Positions 8,020-17,154 of a stretch of 64,000 nt of DNA are shown in pieces. How positions within the stretch are numbered: position 1 is the first letter of the stretch; the number at the start of each line of letters is the position of its first letter. The position numbers and the translations under genes were made by a program. The DNA lies in NCBI GenBank assembly GCA_965201045.1, contig OZ241746.1, positions 3,410,001 through 3,474,000 on the forward strand, written 5' to 3'. This stretch comes from JAPORK01 sp026710285. GTDB taxonomy: Bacteria > Pseudomonadota > Gammaproteobacteria > Pseudomonadales > Endozoicomonadaceae. The notes under the pieces are model-generated. The model was not told the origin of the DNA. It did no database searches and worked only from the letters and a program-made list of their open reading frames with translations.

Positions 8020-8283
8020 ATGGTTGAGAAAAAAAATGTCCGAACGCTTACAGGTAAAGTAGTAAGTGACAAAATGGATAAGACCATTACTGTTCTTGTG
8101 GAACGTCGTGTTAAACACCCTGTTTACAGCAAGATCATTAAAAGGTCGACTAAATTACATGCTCATGATGAGCATAATGAGTGCCATATTGGTGATACAG
8201 TAACGATAGAAGAAACATTACCAAAAGCTAAAACAAAGTCTTTTGCGTTGGTTTCTATAATTGAACGAGCAACTCAAATATAA
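8020..8283 (+). CDS. rpsQ: 30S ribosomal protein S17
   Basis: The product (87 aa) is an OB-fold 16S-binding assembly protein. RTLTGKVVSDKMDKT and STKLHAHDE are diagnostic. Two starts are possible: a GTG at 8011 only one base from the AGGA, and an ATG at 8020 with a 10-base spacing. I chose the ATG because of the spacing and because it matches the family N-terminus better. Confidence 0.93.
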   Translation: MVEKKNVRTLTGKVVSDKMDKTITVLVERRVKHPVYSKIIKRSTKLHAHDEHNECHIGDTVTIEETLPKAKTKSFALVSIIERATQI

Positions 8284-8332
8284 GGCTGTTTCAACGTTTG
8301 ATTGGTAAAAGCCTGCAATTTGGGAGAGAGTA

Positions 8333-8701
8333 ATGATTCAGAATGAAACTGAGTTAGAAGTAGCGGATAACAGTGGCGCACGTCGTGTCAAGTGCATTAA
8401 AGTACTTGGTGGTTCGCGGCGTCGCTATGCTCGTATTGGTGATATCATTAAGATCACCATAAAAGATGCTAATCCGCGTGGAAAAGTTAAAAAAGGTCAG
8501 GTTGTAAAGGCTGTTGTTGTCAGAACCAGGTCAGGGATTCGCCGCAGAGATGGATCGCGTATTTATTTTGATACCAACGCAGTAGTATTATTAAATGCGA
8601 ATAATCAACCAATAGGTACCCGTATTTTTGGACCAGTGACACGTGAGCTGCGTAGTGAACAGTTTATGAAGATTATTTCATTGGCACCAGAAGTAGTATA
8701 G
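8333..8701 (+). CDS. rplN: 50S ribosomal protein L14
   Basis: The product (122 aa) is L14, part of the intersubunit bridge. It starts MIQNETELEVADNSGARR, the universal L14 N-terminus, and ends normally. GGGAGAGAG precedes the ATG. The gap to rpsQ is 49 bases. In E. coli this gene begins the spc operon; no strong internal promoter is seen here. Confidence 0.97.
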   Translation: MIQNETELEVADNSGARRVKCIKVLGGSRRRYARIGDIIKITIKDANPRGKVKKGQVVKAVVVRTRSGIRRRDGSRIYFDTNAVVLLNANNQPIGTRIFGPVTRELRSEQFMKIISLAPEVV

Positions 8702-8710
8702 GAGATGACA

Positions 8711-9028
8711 ATGAATAAGATTCGTCGACATGATGAAATCGTGGTTATTGCTGGCAAAGACAGAGGTAAACGGGGTAAGGTGACACAGGTTCGCTCAGAT
8801 GGACGGTTGATTGTTGAAGGTGTCAACATGGTTAAACGTCATCAGCGTGCTAATCCTGGAAGAAATCAACCGGGAGAGATCATTGAGCGTGAAGCACCTA
8901 TTCAGATCTCTAATGTTGCTATCTGGAATACGGAAACAGAAAAAGGTGATCGTGTTGGTTTTGTTTTCGATGCAGAAGGTAATAAACAGCGTATTTTCAA
9001 GTCTAACCGAAAACCTGTTGATGTGTAA
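8711..9028 (+). CDS. rplX: 50S ribosomal protein L24
   Basis: The product (105 aa) is an early assembly protein with a KOW motif (IVVIAGKDRGKRGKV, residues about 9-23). The start is set at the second of two ATGs: TAGGAG touches the first ATG (8705) but lies six bases from the second (8711), and homologues start near (M)xxKIRR. Confidence 0.95.
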   Translation: MNKIRRHDEIVVIAGKDRGKRGKVTQVRSDGRLIVEGVNMVKRHQRANPGRNQPGEIIEREAPIQISNVAIWNTETEKGDRVGFVFDAEGNKQRIFKSNRKPVDV

Positions 9029-9039
9029 GGTAGAGAAGT

Positions 9040-9579
9040 ATGGCTGAATTTAAGAAAAAATATCAGGAAGAAATTATACCGCAGCTTATGAAAGAGCTTG
9101 GGTATACCAATAAAAACCAGGTGCCTTTACTTACAAAAATTACTCTGAATATGGGTGTAGGTGAAGCCGTTGGTGATAAGAAAGTTATTGAGCATGCCGT
9201 TAATGACATGACTAAAATTTCAGGGCAAAAACCAGTTGTCACACGTGCACGTAAATCGGTGGCAGGTTTTAAAATTCGTGAAGGCTGGCCTATTGGCGTT
9301 AAAGTGACTTTACGCAAAGACCGGATGTATGAATTTTTTCAACGTTTGGTCACCATTGCTCTGCCCCGTGTCCGAGATTTTCGTGGTTTAAGTCGGAAAT
9401 CCTTTGATGGTCATGGTAATTATAGTCTAGGTATTAAAGAGCAAATTATCTTTACAGAAATTGATTATGATCAGATAGATAAAATTCGTGGTCTGGATAT
9501 TACTTTAACAATCAAATCAGTGTCTGATGAAGCATCATTTGCACTTTTGAAACAGTTTGGTTTTCCGCTGCGAACATAA
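9040..9579 (+). CDS. rplE: 50S ribosomal protein L5
   Basis: The product (179 aa) binds 5S rRNA in the central protuberance. TLNMGVGEA, the KSVAGFKIREGWPIG block and LPRVRDFRG are intact. Length equals that of E. coli L5. It follows rplX by 11 bases. Confidence 0.97.
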   Translation: MAEFKKKYQEEIIPQLMKELGYTNKNQVPLLTKITLNMGVGEAVGDKKVIEHAVNDMTKISGQKPVVTRARKSVAGFKIREGWPIGVKVTLRKDRMYEFFQRLVTIALPRVRDFRGLSRKSFDGHGNYSLGIKEQIIFTEIDYDQIDKIRGLDITLTIKSVSDEASFALLKQFGFPLRT

Positions 9580-9597
9580 GAGAGGAAACAGAGCTTT

Positions 9598-9903
9598 ATG
9601 GCTAAAGAATCGATGAAACAGCGAGAACTGAAACGTCAGAAGGTTGTTGCCAAATATGCTAAAAAGCGTGCTGAATTAAAAGCTATTATTGGGAATGTAA
9701 ATAAAAGCGAAGAAGAGCGTTGGGAAGCTCAGATTGCTTTGCAAAAACTTCCTCGTAATGCCAGCCCTGTACGATTAAGAAACTGTTGTCGTATTACCGG
9801 GCGTGCACGCGGATATTTTCGTAAGTTTGGTTTAAGTCGCATTAAACTGCGGGAAGCAGCTATGCGTGGTGATGTTCCTGGTCTCAGAAAAGCCAGTTGG
9901 TAA
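9598..9903 (+). CDS. rpsN: 30S ribosomal protein S14 (zinc-independent form)
   Basis: The product (101 aa) is the long S14 form, without the paired CxxC zinc motifs of the short form; it has a single CC in NCCRITGRARGY. The tail GDVPGLRKASW is typical. It lies 18 bases after rplE. Confidence 0.96.
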   Translation: MAKESMKQRELKRQKVVAKYAKKRAELKAIIGNVNKSEEERWEAQIALQKLPRNASPVRLRNCCRITGRARGYFRKFGLSRIKLREAAMRGDVPGLRKASW

Positions 9904-9940
9904 AAAGAATGAAGCATAGCTTTTAAGGAGAAATTAAACG

Positions 9941-10333
9941 ATGAGTATGCAGGACCCGTTAGCAGATATGCTAACCCGTATCCGTAATGCCCAAAGAGCA
10001 AAGCATACTTCTGTAACAATGCCCGCTTCAAAGTTAAGAATGGCAGTGGCTAATGTCTTAAAAGACGAAGGTTATATCCTGGATATAACAGTTACAGAAG
10101 GTGTAAAGCCAGAAATGACAATCCGCCTGAAATATTTTGAAAATGAGGCTGTCATAAAAGAGATAAAACGCATAAGTCGTCCTGGTCTACGCAAATATGC
10201 TAAATCTAATAAACTGCCTAAAATCAGAAATGGTCTGGGTATTGCCATAATCTCCACCAGTATGGGGGTTATTACAGATCGTGCTGCACGTGCCGCAAAT
10301 TTAGGTGGTGAAGTGCTTTGTTGCGTATTTTAG
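9941..10333 (+). CDS. rpsH: 30S ribosomal protein S8
   Basis: The product (130 aa) binds the central domain of 16S rRNA; in E. coli S8 also represses the spc operon. MSMQDPLADMLTRIRNAQ and the STSMGVITDRAA block are diagnostic. AAGGAG precedes the start. The last residues (CCVF) differ from the common C-terminus but the fold region is complete. Confidence 0.97.
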   Translation: MSMQDPLADMLTRIRNAQRAKHTSVTMPASKLRMAVANVLKDEGYILDITVTEGVKPEMTIRLKYFENEAVIKEIKRISRPGLRKYAKSNKLPKIRNGLGIAIISTSMGVITDRAARAANLGGEVLCCVF

Positions 10334-10343
10334 GAGGACCGGA

Positions 10344-10877
10344 ATGTCTCGTATAGCAAATCAGCCGGTTGAAATTCCTGCTGGTGTTGATGTTAAAATT
10401 TCTGAAAGTCTGATTACTGTAAAAGGTAAGAAAGGGCAGTTAGAAATGAATATTCATCCATTAGTAAAGATAGGGCAGGAAAGTAATTTACTTTCTTTTA
10501 AAGCCGGTAATAACAGTAAATTTTCTGTTGCAATGTCAGGTACAACACGTGCGCTGGTCCATAACATGGTAGTGGGTGTTAGTACAGGTTTTGAAAAGAA
10601 GCTCCAGCTTGTGGGTGTGGGTTATCGTGCACAAAGTAAAGGTAATGAAGTTATATTAGCCCTGGGCTATTCACATCCGGTGAAATATAATTTACCGGTT
10701 GGTGTAACAGTGGATATACCTACTCAGACTGAAATTGTAGTAAAAGGCATTGATAAACAGCTGGTTGGTCAGGTGGCTGCTAAAATTCGTGATTTCCGCC
10801 GTCCTGAACCTTACAAAGGTAAAGGTGTTCGTTATGCTGACGAGCGTGTTCATCGTAAAGAAGCCAAGAAAAAGTAA
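10344..10877 (+). CDS. rplF: 50S ribosomal protein L6
   Basis: The product (177 aa, identical in length to E. coli L6) begins MSRIANQPVEIPAGV at the ATG at 10344, seven bases after a full AGGAGG. The longer frame upstream belongs to rpsH overlap and is not used. KLQLVGVGYRA and RRPEPYKGKGVRYADE are diagnostic. It acts near the factor-binding site of the 50S subunit. Confidence 0.97.
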   Translation: MSRIANQPVEIPAGVDVKISESLITVKGKKGQLEMNIHPLVKIGQESNLLSFKAGNNSKFSVAMSGTTRALVHNMVVGVSTGFEKKLQLVGVGYRAQSKGNEVILALGYSHPVKYNLPVGVTVDIPTQTEIVVKGIDKQLVGQVAAKIRDFRRPEPYKGKGVRYADERVHRKEAKKK

Positions 10878-10898
10878 GCAGTAGGTAAAGGGTAAATT

Positions 10899-11261
10899 AT
10901 GTACGATAAAAAAATGAGCAGAATGCGGCGTGCGCTTCGCTCACGAATGAAAATCAAAGAGATGGGAAGACCCCGTCTGACTGTGCATCGAACTAACAGG
11001 CATATGTACGCACAAATTATCGTTTCAAAACCTGGTGGGTGTGATACAGTAGTAGCGTCTGCTTCTACACAGGACAAAAATATAAGTAATGCTGGCAAAA
11101 CAGGAAATAAAGATGCTGCAAGAAAAGTAGGGGCTGAAATTGCTAAGCGTGCAAAGTCAGCCAGTATTGATATTGTTGCATTTGATCGTTCTGGTTTTAA
11201 ATTTCATGGCAGAGTAAAAGATTTAGCAGATGCTGCACGTGAAGGCGGACTGCAATTTTAA
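10899..11261 (+). CDS. rplR: 50S ribosomal protein L18
   Basis: The product (120 aa) binds 5S rRNA. RLTVHRTNRHMYAQI, the TGNKDAARKVG block and the terminal HGRVKDLADAAREGGLQF are characteristic. The gap to rplF is 21 bases and to rpsE 13 bases. Confidence 0.97.
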   Translation: MYDKKMSRMRRALRSRMKIKEMGRPRLTVHRTNRHMYAQIIVSKPGGCDTVVASASTQDKNISNAGKTGNKDAARKVGAEIAKRAKSASIDIVAFDRSGFKFHGRVKDLADAAREGGLQF

Positions 11262-11274
11262 CAGGTGAGAAATC

Positions 11275-11778
11275 ATGGCAAGAGATGAAGTGAAAAATGA
11301 TGAAGGCCTGATAGAGAAGCTTGTCCAGGTCAATCGTGTTGCAAAAGTAGTTAAAGGTGGTCGTGTATTTGGCTTTACCGCACTTGTCGTTGTGGGTGAT
11401 GGTAAAGGTAAAATAGGTTTTGGGCATGGTAAAGCGCGTGAAGTACCGGTTGCTATTCAAAAGAGTATGGAAGCCGCACGTCGCAATATGATTAAAATTA
11501 ATCTGCACGAAAATACTATTTACTATGCTGTAGAAGCAGAGCATGGTTCATCAAAAGTGTTTATGCAGCCTGCATCAGAGGGTACTGGTATCATTGCAGG
11601 TGGAGCTATGCGTGCGGTAATGGAGGTTGCCGGTGTCCATAACGTACTTGGAAAATGTTATGGTTCCACGAATCCGGTTAATGTTGTTCGTGCAACACTT
11701 AAAGGTTTAAAGGCAATTTGTTCGCCAGAAGATGTCGCAGTAAAACGCGGTAAAACTGTTAAAGATATTCTGGGGTGA
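11275..11778 (+). CDS. rpsE: 30S ribosomal protein S5
   Basis: The product (167 aa, same length as E. coli S5) is needed for decoding fidelity and mRNA unwinding. The N-terminal KLVQVNRVAKVVKGGR (double-stranded RNA-binding domain) and the GKAREVP and GTGIIAGGAMRAV blocks are intact. rpmD follows after three bases. Confidence 0.97.
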   Translation: MARDEVKNDEGLIEKLVQVNRVAKVVKGGRVFGFTALVVVGDGKGKIGFGHGKAREVPVAIQKSMEAARRNMIKINLHENTIYYAVEAEHGSSKVFMQPASEGTGIIAGGAMRAVMEVAGVHNVLGKCYGSTNPVNVVRATLKGLKAICSPEDVAVKRGKTVKDILG

Positions 11779-11781
11779 TTT

Positions 11782-11967
11782 ATGGCTGCCAAAACAGTTA
11801 AAGTGACATTAATCAAAAGTATTAATGGGCGTATAAAAAAGCATCAGGCCTGTGTTCGTGGTCTGGGATTGCGTCGTATAAGACACTGTGTTGAATTAGA
11901 AGATACTCCGTCTGTACGTGGTATGATAAATAAAGTGTCTTATCTTGTTAAAGTTGAAGGAGAATAG
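11782..11967 (+). CDS. rpmD: 50S ribosomal protein L30
   Basis: The product (61 aa) is the short bacterial L30. VTLIKSINGRIKKH, GLGLRRI and EDTPSVRGMINKVSYLVKVE fit the family end to end. It is separated from rplO by one base. Confidence 0.95.
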   Translation: MAAKTVKVTLIKSINGRIKKHQACVRGLGLRRIRHCVELEDTPSVRGMINKVSYLVKVEGE

Positions 11968-11968
11968 A

Positions 11969-12403
11969 ATGAAGTTAAATGCTTTATCTCCGGCACCCGG
12001 AAGTAATAAGGAACGTAAACGCAAAGGACGTGGCATAGGTAGTGGTTTAGGAAAAACCTGTGGTCGTGGTCACAAAGGACAAAAGTCCCGGACCGGTGGT
12101 GGTGTTAAGCCCGGTTTTGAAGGCGGACAACAACCGCTGCAAAGAAGATTGCCAAAATTTGGCTTCTTTTCAGCACGTTCACAAGTTACAGCAGAAGTTC
12201 GTCTGAATCAGTTATCTAATACAGATACAAATGAAATTAGCCTTGAAACACTTAAAAAAGCCGGATTGATTCAGCATAAAATTAAATATGTAAAAATCAT
12301 ATTATCCGGTAAATTAGATAAGGCTGTAACAATTAAAAAATTAGGCATAACCAAAGGGGCCCGTGCAGCAGTAGAAGCTGCTGGTGGCACTGTTGAGAGC
12401 TGA
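11969..12403 (+). CDS. rplO: 50S ribosomal protein L15
   Basis: The product (144 aa, same length as E. coli L15) begins MKLNALSPAPGS at 11969; AAGGAG at the end of rpmD supports this start. The Gly-rich KGRGIGSGLGKTCGRGHKG block and the ending KGARAAVEAAGG are diagnostic. It is a late assembly protein of the 50S subunit. Confidence 0.97.
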   Translation: MKLNALSPAPGSNKERKRKGRGIGSGLGKTCGRGHKGQKSRTGGGVKPGFEGGQQPLQRRLPKFGFFSARSQVTAEVRLNQLSNTDTNEISLETLKKAGLIQHKIKYVKIILSGKLDKAVTIKKLGITKGARAAVEAAGGTVES

Positions 12404-12415
12404 GGATAAAGTCAA

Positions 12416-13729
12416 ATGGCGAAAAAGGCGTTACCTATAGAAAGCCGTAACAGTATGAGTGATTTGTGGGCTAGGCTAAGATTCGTCTTTCTGGCTATTG
12501 TAATTTACCGTATTGGTGCACATATCCCTGTTCCCGGTATTAATCCTGAAAAGCTGGTAACACTATTTAACCAAAACCAAAACACCATTTTGAGTATGTT
12601 CAACATGTTCTCGGGTGGTGCTTTGGAACGGATGTCTATTTTGGCGCTGGGCATTATGCCCTATATTTCAGCTTCTATCATTATGCAGTTATTGCAGGTA
12701 GTCAGTCCGCAACTTGAGCAATTAAGAAAAGAAGGCGAGAGTGGACGCAGGAAGATTACCCAATATACCCGCTATGGTACTGTTTTACTGGCACTGATTC
12801 AGGGATTTGGTATTACAGTCGGATTGGTGAAAAATGATGTTGCTTTTTCAGCAGACTTTACTTTTTATGTTACTGCTATAGTTACCCTGGTAACAGGTTC
12901 GGTATTTATGATGTGGTTGGGCGAGCAAATTACTGAGCGGGGAATAGGTAATGGTATTTCATTGCTTATTTTTTCAGGTATTGTTGCCGGATTACCAAGA
13001 GCCATTGGTCATTCGCTGGAAGCTGCACATCAGGGTGATATTAACATGCTTGCCTTATTGGCGGTCGGTATTTTTGCAATGGCTGTAATTGCTGGTGTTG
13101 TTTTCATGGAGCGTGGACAACGACGTATTACTGTTAATTATGCAAAACGTCAACAGGGGCGTAAAGTATATGCTGCACAAAGTAGTCATTTACCTTTAAA
13201 AATAAATATGTCGGGTGTTATTCCTGCCATCTTTGCTTCCAGCATCCTTCTTTTCCCTGCATCTATTGCTCAGTGGTTTGGTCAGGGAGCCGGAATGGAA
13301 TGGCTGCAACAGGTTGCAATGGCATTGGGTCCCGGACAACCTTTAAACTTGGTTCTTTTTTCTGTAGGAATTGTATTTTTCTGCTTTTTTTATACTGCTT
13401 TGGTTTTTAATCCAAGAGATGTTGCAGATAATTTGAAAAAATCAGGTGCATTTATTCCTGGTATTCGTCCCGGTAAACATACGGCTAAATATATTGATGG
13501 TGTTTTAACCCGTTTAACACTGGTTGGTGCTGTTTATATGACAGCTGTCTGTCTTTTACCACAGTTTCTTGTTATTTGGGCAAACGTTCCTTTCTATTTA
13601 GGTGGAACTTCACTGTTGATTGTAGTTGTTGTTGTAATGGACACTATGGCTCAAATTCAGTCACGGTTAATGAATAACCAGTATGATTCTTTAATGAGAA
13701 AAGCAAATCTTAAAGGATTTAGCAGGTAA
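12416..13729 (+). CDS. secY: Protein translocase subunit SecY
   Basis: The product (437 aa) is the channel subunit of the SecYEG translocon, with ten predicted membrane helices. FVFLAIVIYRIGAHIPVPGI marks the first helix, LGIMPYISASIIMQLL the plug and second helix region, and GFTV-like ITERGIGNGISLLIFSGIVA the cytosolic loop and helix 5 region. It is the export machine for the many signal-peptide proteins of the second half of the window. It follows rplO by 12 bases and precedes rpmJ by 128. Confidence 0.98.
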   Translation: MAKKALPIESRNSMSDLWARLRFVFLAIVIYRIGAHIPVPGINPEKLVTLFNQNQNTILSMFNMFSGGALERMSILALGIMPYISASIIMQLLQVVSPQLEQLRKEGESGRRKITQYTRYGTVLLALIQGFGITVGLVKNDVAFSADFTFYVTAIVTLVTGSVFMMWLGEQITERGIGNGISLLIFSGIVAGLPRAIGHSLEAAHQGDINMLALLAVGIFAMAVIAGVVFMERGQRRITVNYAKRQQGRKVYAAQSSHLPLKINMSGVIPAIFASSILLFPASIAQWFGQGAGMEWLQQVAMALGPGQPLNLVLFSVGIVFFCFFYTALVFNPRDVADNLKKSGAFIPGIRPGKHTAKYIDGVLTRLTLVGAVYMTAVCLLPQFLVIWANVPFYLGGTSLLIVVVVVMDTMAQIQSRLMNNQYDSLMRKANLKGFSR

Positions 13730-13857
13730 CTGAAAGAGCGGGTAGTTGGCTGTAAATAACATAAAGCTGCCTCAGAATTTTATAAAAGCCTGATTATAAC
13801 TGACAGGGATGTTGTTTCAGATAGTTGTAAAATGGTCATAAGCATTGGAGAAAATAG

Positions 13858-13971
13858 ATGAAAGTTCGTGCTTCTGTAAAAAAAATTTGTCGTAACTGCA
13901 AAGTTATTAAGCGTAATGGAGCAGTGAGAGTAATTTGTACTGATCCCCGGCATAAACAGCGCCAGGGCTAA
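13858..13971 (+). CDS. rpmJ: 50S ribosomal protein L36 (zinc-binding form)
   Basis: A 37-residue frame starting MKVRASVKK and ending HKQRQG, preceded by GGAG nine bases before the ATG. Cys11, Cys14, Cys27 and His32 form the zinc ribbon of the C+ type of L36. It is one residue shorter than E. coli L36. It lies between secY and the alpha operon genes, as is usual. Confidence 0.97.
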   Translation: MKVRASVKKICRNCKVIKRNGAVRVICTDPRHKQRQG

Positions 13972-14177
13972 AGTCTTTATGCAGAGATAAAACTGAAAAT
14001 AAATAGACACCCTTTAATGTTAATTTGTTTTCAGGTCGCATAAAAAATATTGTTGATTTAGCTTATCTTTTGGCATAACAGCACCAGAAAATTATTTGTG
14101 AAGTCGTGATTATTGCAAAAAATATCATTAAACTCCCTTGATAAATTTTGGTATAAATGATAGGCTGACTAGCTATT

Positions 14178-14214
14178 TTCGATGAAAAATTGTTATGTTG
14201 TTAATAACATCGAA
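14178..14214 (+). promoter_or_regulatory. Hairpin in the rpsM leader
   Basis: TTCGATG and CATCGAA form a perfect seven-base stem whose loop contains a second small inverted repeat (TTAT/ATAA). It ends 21 bases before the rpsM ATG, in a 264-base gap after rpmJ. In E. coli the leader at this place is the S4 target that represses the alpha operon, so this may be an analogous structure; sequence identity to it is not evident. A TATAAA at 14152 may be a weak -10 box for a local promoter. Confidence 0.4.
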
Positions 14215-14235
14215 GTTTTAACGGAGATTAATTGA

Positions 14236-14592
14236 ATGGCCCGTATTGCAGGCATCAATATTCCGGATAACAAACATATTGTTATCTCACTAACTTATAT
14301 TTATGGTATTGGCTATACCCGGTCAAAAGTTATTTGCCGGGAAGCAGGTGTTGATCCTGCTGCTAAAGTAAACTCTTTATCTGAAGAACAAATTGAGTCA
14401 TTACGAACTAATGTGGCTAAATTCACCATTGAAGGTGATTTACGTCGTGAAGTGAGTATGAATATTAAGCGTTTGATGGATTTGGGTTGCTACAGAGGAC
14501 TGCGTCATCGCCGGAGTTTACCGCTTCGCGGTCAGCGCACCAAAACCAATGCACGTACCCGTAAAGGTCCTAAAAAGGCCATTAGAAGTTAG
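14236..14592 (+). CDS. rpsM: 30S ribosomal protein S13
   Basis: The product (118 aa) contacts tRNA and the 50S subunit from the 30S head. MARIAGINIPDNKH, the GIG motif (YGIGYTRSK) and RGQRTKTNARTRKG are diagnostic. GGAG lies 11 bases before the ATG. Confidence 0.97.
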   Translation: MARIAGINIPDNKHIVISLTYIYGIGYTRSKVICREAGVDPAAKVNSLSEEQIESLRTNVAKFTIEGDLRREVSMNIKRLMDLGCYRGLRHRRSLPLRGQRTKTNARTRKGPKKAIRS

Positions 14593-14648
14593 TGTTGAAT
14601 TGAAATAAAGTATCTATTTAATTGTATTAAACACAGGATTATTCTGAT

Positions 14649-15041
14649 ATGGCAAAGCCAGGTACACGGTCACGTAAAAAGGTGAAAGCTGCAATTACAG
14701 ATGGTATTGCACACATTCATGCATCTTTTAACAACACCATCGTGACGATTACCGACCGACAAGGTAACACACTGACGTGGGCAACAGCAGGAGGTTCAGG
14801 CTTCCGCGGTTCCCGTAAAAGCACCCCATTTGCGGCACAAATTGCTGCTGATCGTGCCGGTCAGGCTGCTGCCTCTGATTACGGTCTGAAGAACGTAGAT
14901 GTCCGTGTAAAAGGGCCAGGACCCGGTCGTGAATCGGCTGTTCGGGCGCTTCATGCGTGTGGCTTCAAAGTTAATAGTATTACTGACGTTACGCCTATTC
15001 CCCATAATGGCTGTCGTCCTCCAAAAAAACGCCGTGTGTAA
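14649..15041 (+). CDS. rpsK: 30S ribosomal protein S11
   Basis: The product (130 aa) is part of the platform and mRNA exit region. GIAHIHASFNNTIVTITD, the GPGPGRE block and the terminal HNGCRPPKKRRV are characteristic. Length is typical. It follows rpsM by 56 bases. Confidence 0.97.
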   Translation: MAKPGTRSRKKVKAAITDGIAHIHASFNNTIVTITDRQGNTLTWATAGGSGFRGSRKSTPFAAQIAADRAGQAAASDYGLKNVDVRVKGPGPGRESAVRALHACGFKVNSITDVTPIPHNGCRPPKKRRV

Positions 15042-15060
15042 CGCTCAGGAGATCATATAA

Positions 15061-15681
15061 ATGGCAAGATACAGAGGCCCTAAGTGTAAGCTTTCCCGTC
15101 GTGAAGGGACAGATTTATTATTGAAGAGTGGTGTGCGTGCTCTGGAGAGCAAATGCCATGCAGACAAACAACCCGGTCAGCATGGACAAAGTCGTGGTCG
15201 CCTCTCTGATTTTGGTGTTCAGCTGCGTGAAAAACAAAAAGTACGTCGTATGTATGGCGTGCTGGAAAAACAGTTTCGGAATTATTATAAAAAAGCAGAT
15301 CGTCGCAAAGGAGCAACCGGTGTTAATTTGCTTCAATCACTGGAAAGTCGTTTAGATAATGTTGTTTACAGAGCAGGTTTTGGGTCTACCCGTGCAGAAG
15401 CACGCCAACTAGTTGCGCATAATGCTATTCTGGTTAATGAAAATTCAGTAAACAGACCTTCTTATCAGGTGAAACCAGGAGATCGTATTGTCATTCGTGA
15501 GAAAGCGAAGAAACAATTACGTATTACCGCAGCACTTGAATTAGCAGCACAACGTGGATATCCTTCATGGATGGAAATTGATGCTAATAAAAAAGAAGCA
15601 GTATTTGTTACGATTCCTGATCGGGATGACTTTGCGGCTGATATCAATGAAAGCTTGATCGTTGAGTTGTACTCTAAGTAA
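15061..15681 (+). CDS. rpsD: 30S ribosomal protein S4
   Basis: The product (206 aa, same as E. coli) nucleates 30S assembly. MARYRGPKCKLSRREG, the S4 RNA-binding domain (LESRLDNVVYRAGF, then V-PGDRIVIREKAKK) and the C-terminus are intact. In enterobacteria it also represses the alpha operon. Confidence 0.98.
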   Translation: MARYRGPKCKLSRREGTDLLLKSGVRALESKCHADKQPGQHGQSRGRLSDFGVQLREKQKVRRMYGVLEKQFRNYYKKADRRKGATGVNLLQSLESRLDNVVYRAGFGSTRAEARQLVAHNAILVNENSVNRPSYQVKPGDRIVIREKAKKQLRITAALELAAQRGYPSWMEIDANKKEAVFVTIPDRDDFAADINESLIVELYSK

Positions 15682-15716
15682 GTATTAAGAATTAAACCAG
15701 GTGGGGTGTCCAATCG

Positions 15717-16715
15717 ATGCGGAACTCGGCAAAAGAATTTTTAACTCCACGTCATATTGAAGTGGAAACAATTAGTCCGACTCATGCGAAAATTACGCTG
15801 GAACCATTTGAACGGGGTTTTGGTTATACGTTAGGTAATGCATTACGACGTATTTTACTCTCTTCAATGCCAGGCTGTGCAGTTACAGAAGTAGAGATTG
15901 AAGGCGTTGAGCATGAATATAGTACACTAGAAGGTGTTCAGGAAGATGTCATTGAAATTCTGATGAACCTTAAAGGGTTGGTTATTCAGATGGTTGGTCG
16001 GGATGAAGCTGAACTAACATTGCATAAACAGGGAGCAGGTGTTGTTACTGCTGCTGATATTGAACAAACACATGATGTTGAGATTTTAAATCCTGATTAT
16101 GTGATTGCACATCTGAGCAATGACAATACAAATTTTAAAATGCGTATGCGTGTACGTTATGGGCGTGGTTATGAAACTGCAGATTCCCGTTATAGTGATG
16201 AAGATGAAACACGTCCGATTGGATGCCTGCAGCTGGATGCTACTTATAGTCCTGTTCGTCGAGTTTCTTATACAGTTGAGCGTGCACGTGTAGAGCAACG
16301 TACTGACCTGGATAAGCTAATTATTGATCTCAAAACGGATGGTACAATCTCTCCGGATGAAGTTATTCGTTTTGCTGCGACTATTCTGCAGTATCAACTA
16401 GAGGCTTTTGTTGATTTAGAAGATAGTACAGAGCCTGAAATCGAAGAAGAGGAAGATGAATTTGAACCTATCCTGCTTCGACCGGTTGATGATTTGGAGC
16501 TCACTGTCCGTAGTGCAAACTGTCTGAAAGCAGAAAATATTTACTACATAGGTGATTTAGTTCAGCGCACAGAAATGGAGCTTTTGAAAACCCCTAACCT
16601 GGGTAAAAAATCACTTAATGAAATTAAAGATGTGCTTGCTTCACGCGGTTTAAGTCTTGGAACCCGTTTAGATAACTGGCCACCTGCCAGTATAAAAAGC
16701 GACAGTACAGTTTAA
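15717..16715 (+). CDS. rpoA: RNA polymerase alpha subunit
   Basis: The product (332 aa) has the N-terminal dimerisation domain (GNALRRILLSSMPGCAV, residues about 39-55), an acidic linker, and the C-terminal domain that binds UP elements and activators (RSANCLKAENIYYIGDL, then LLKTPNLGKKSLNEIK). It is three residues longer than E. coli RpoA. Sequence flavour is closest by eye to Pseudomonas/Oceanospirillales proteins. Confidence 0.98.
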   Translation: MRNSAKEFLTPRHIEVETISPTHAKITLEPFERGFGYTLGNALRRILLSSMPGCAVTEVEIEGVEHEYSTLEGVQEDVIEILMNLKGLVIQMVGRDEAELTLHKQGAGVVTAADIEQTHDVEILNPDYVIAHLSNDNTNFKMRMRVRYGRGYETADSRYSDEDETRPIGCLQLDATYSPVRRVSYTVERARVEQRTDLDKLIIDLKTDGTISPDEVIRFAATILQYQLEAFVDLEDSTEPEIEEEEDEFEPILLRPVDDLELTVRSANCLKAENIYYIGDLVQRTEMELLKTPNLGKKSLNEIKDVLASRGLSLGTRLDNWPPASIKSDSTV

Positions 16716-16752
16716 TGTTAAATTCAGGATAAACTGGTAAGGATTTTGATTT

Positions 16753-17133
16753 ATGCGTCATCGTAAAAGTGGGCGAAAGCTTAACAGAAATAGTGCTCAT
16801 CGTGATGCGATGTTCCGTAATATGGTTACATCGCTGGTTGAGCATGAGCTAATTAAAACAACATTAGCTAAGGCAAAAGAGTTGCGTCGGTTTGCAGAGC
16901 CATTAATCACGGTATCCAAAGTGGATACCGTTGCAAACAGACGTTTAGTATTTAATCGTTTACGTAATACAAACGGAGTCGGTAAACTATTTGCTGAACT
17001 GGGTCCAAGGTATGAGGATCGACCAGGTGGTTATATGCGCATTCTAAAATGTGGTTACCGTAATGGTGATTCTGCGCCTATGGCCTATGTTGAGCTGGTA
17101 GATCGTCCAGCGAGCATAACAGAAGAAGAGTAA
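16753..17133 (+). CDS. rplQ: 50S ribosomal protein L17
   Basis: The product (126 aa) is L17, at the tunnel exit. MRHRKSGRKLNRNSAHRDAM and the RLRNTNGVGKLF block are diagnostic. It is the last gene of the superoperon; a large non-coding region follows. Confidence 0.97.
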   Translation: MRHRKSGRKLNRNSAHRDAMFRNMVTSLVEHELIKTTLAKAKELRRFAEPLITVSKVDTVANRRLVFNRLRNTNGVGKLFAELGPRYEDRPGGYMRILKCGYRNGDSAPMAYVELVDRPASITEEE

Positions 17134-17154
17134 ACAGATTTAAGAGCAGTTGTG

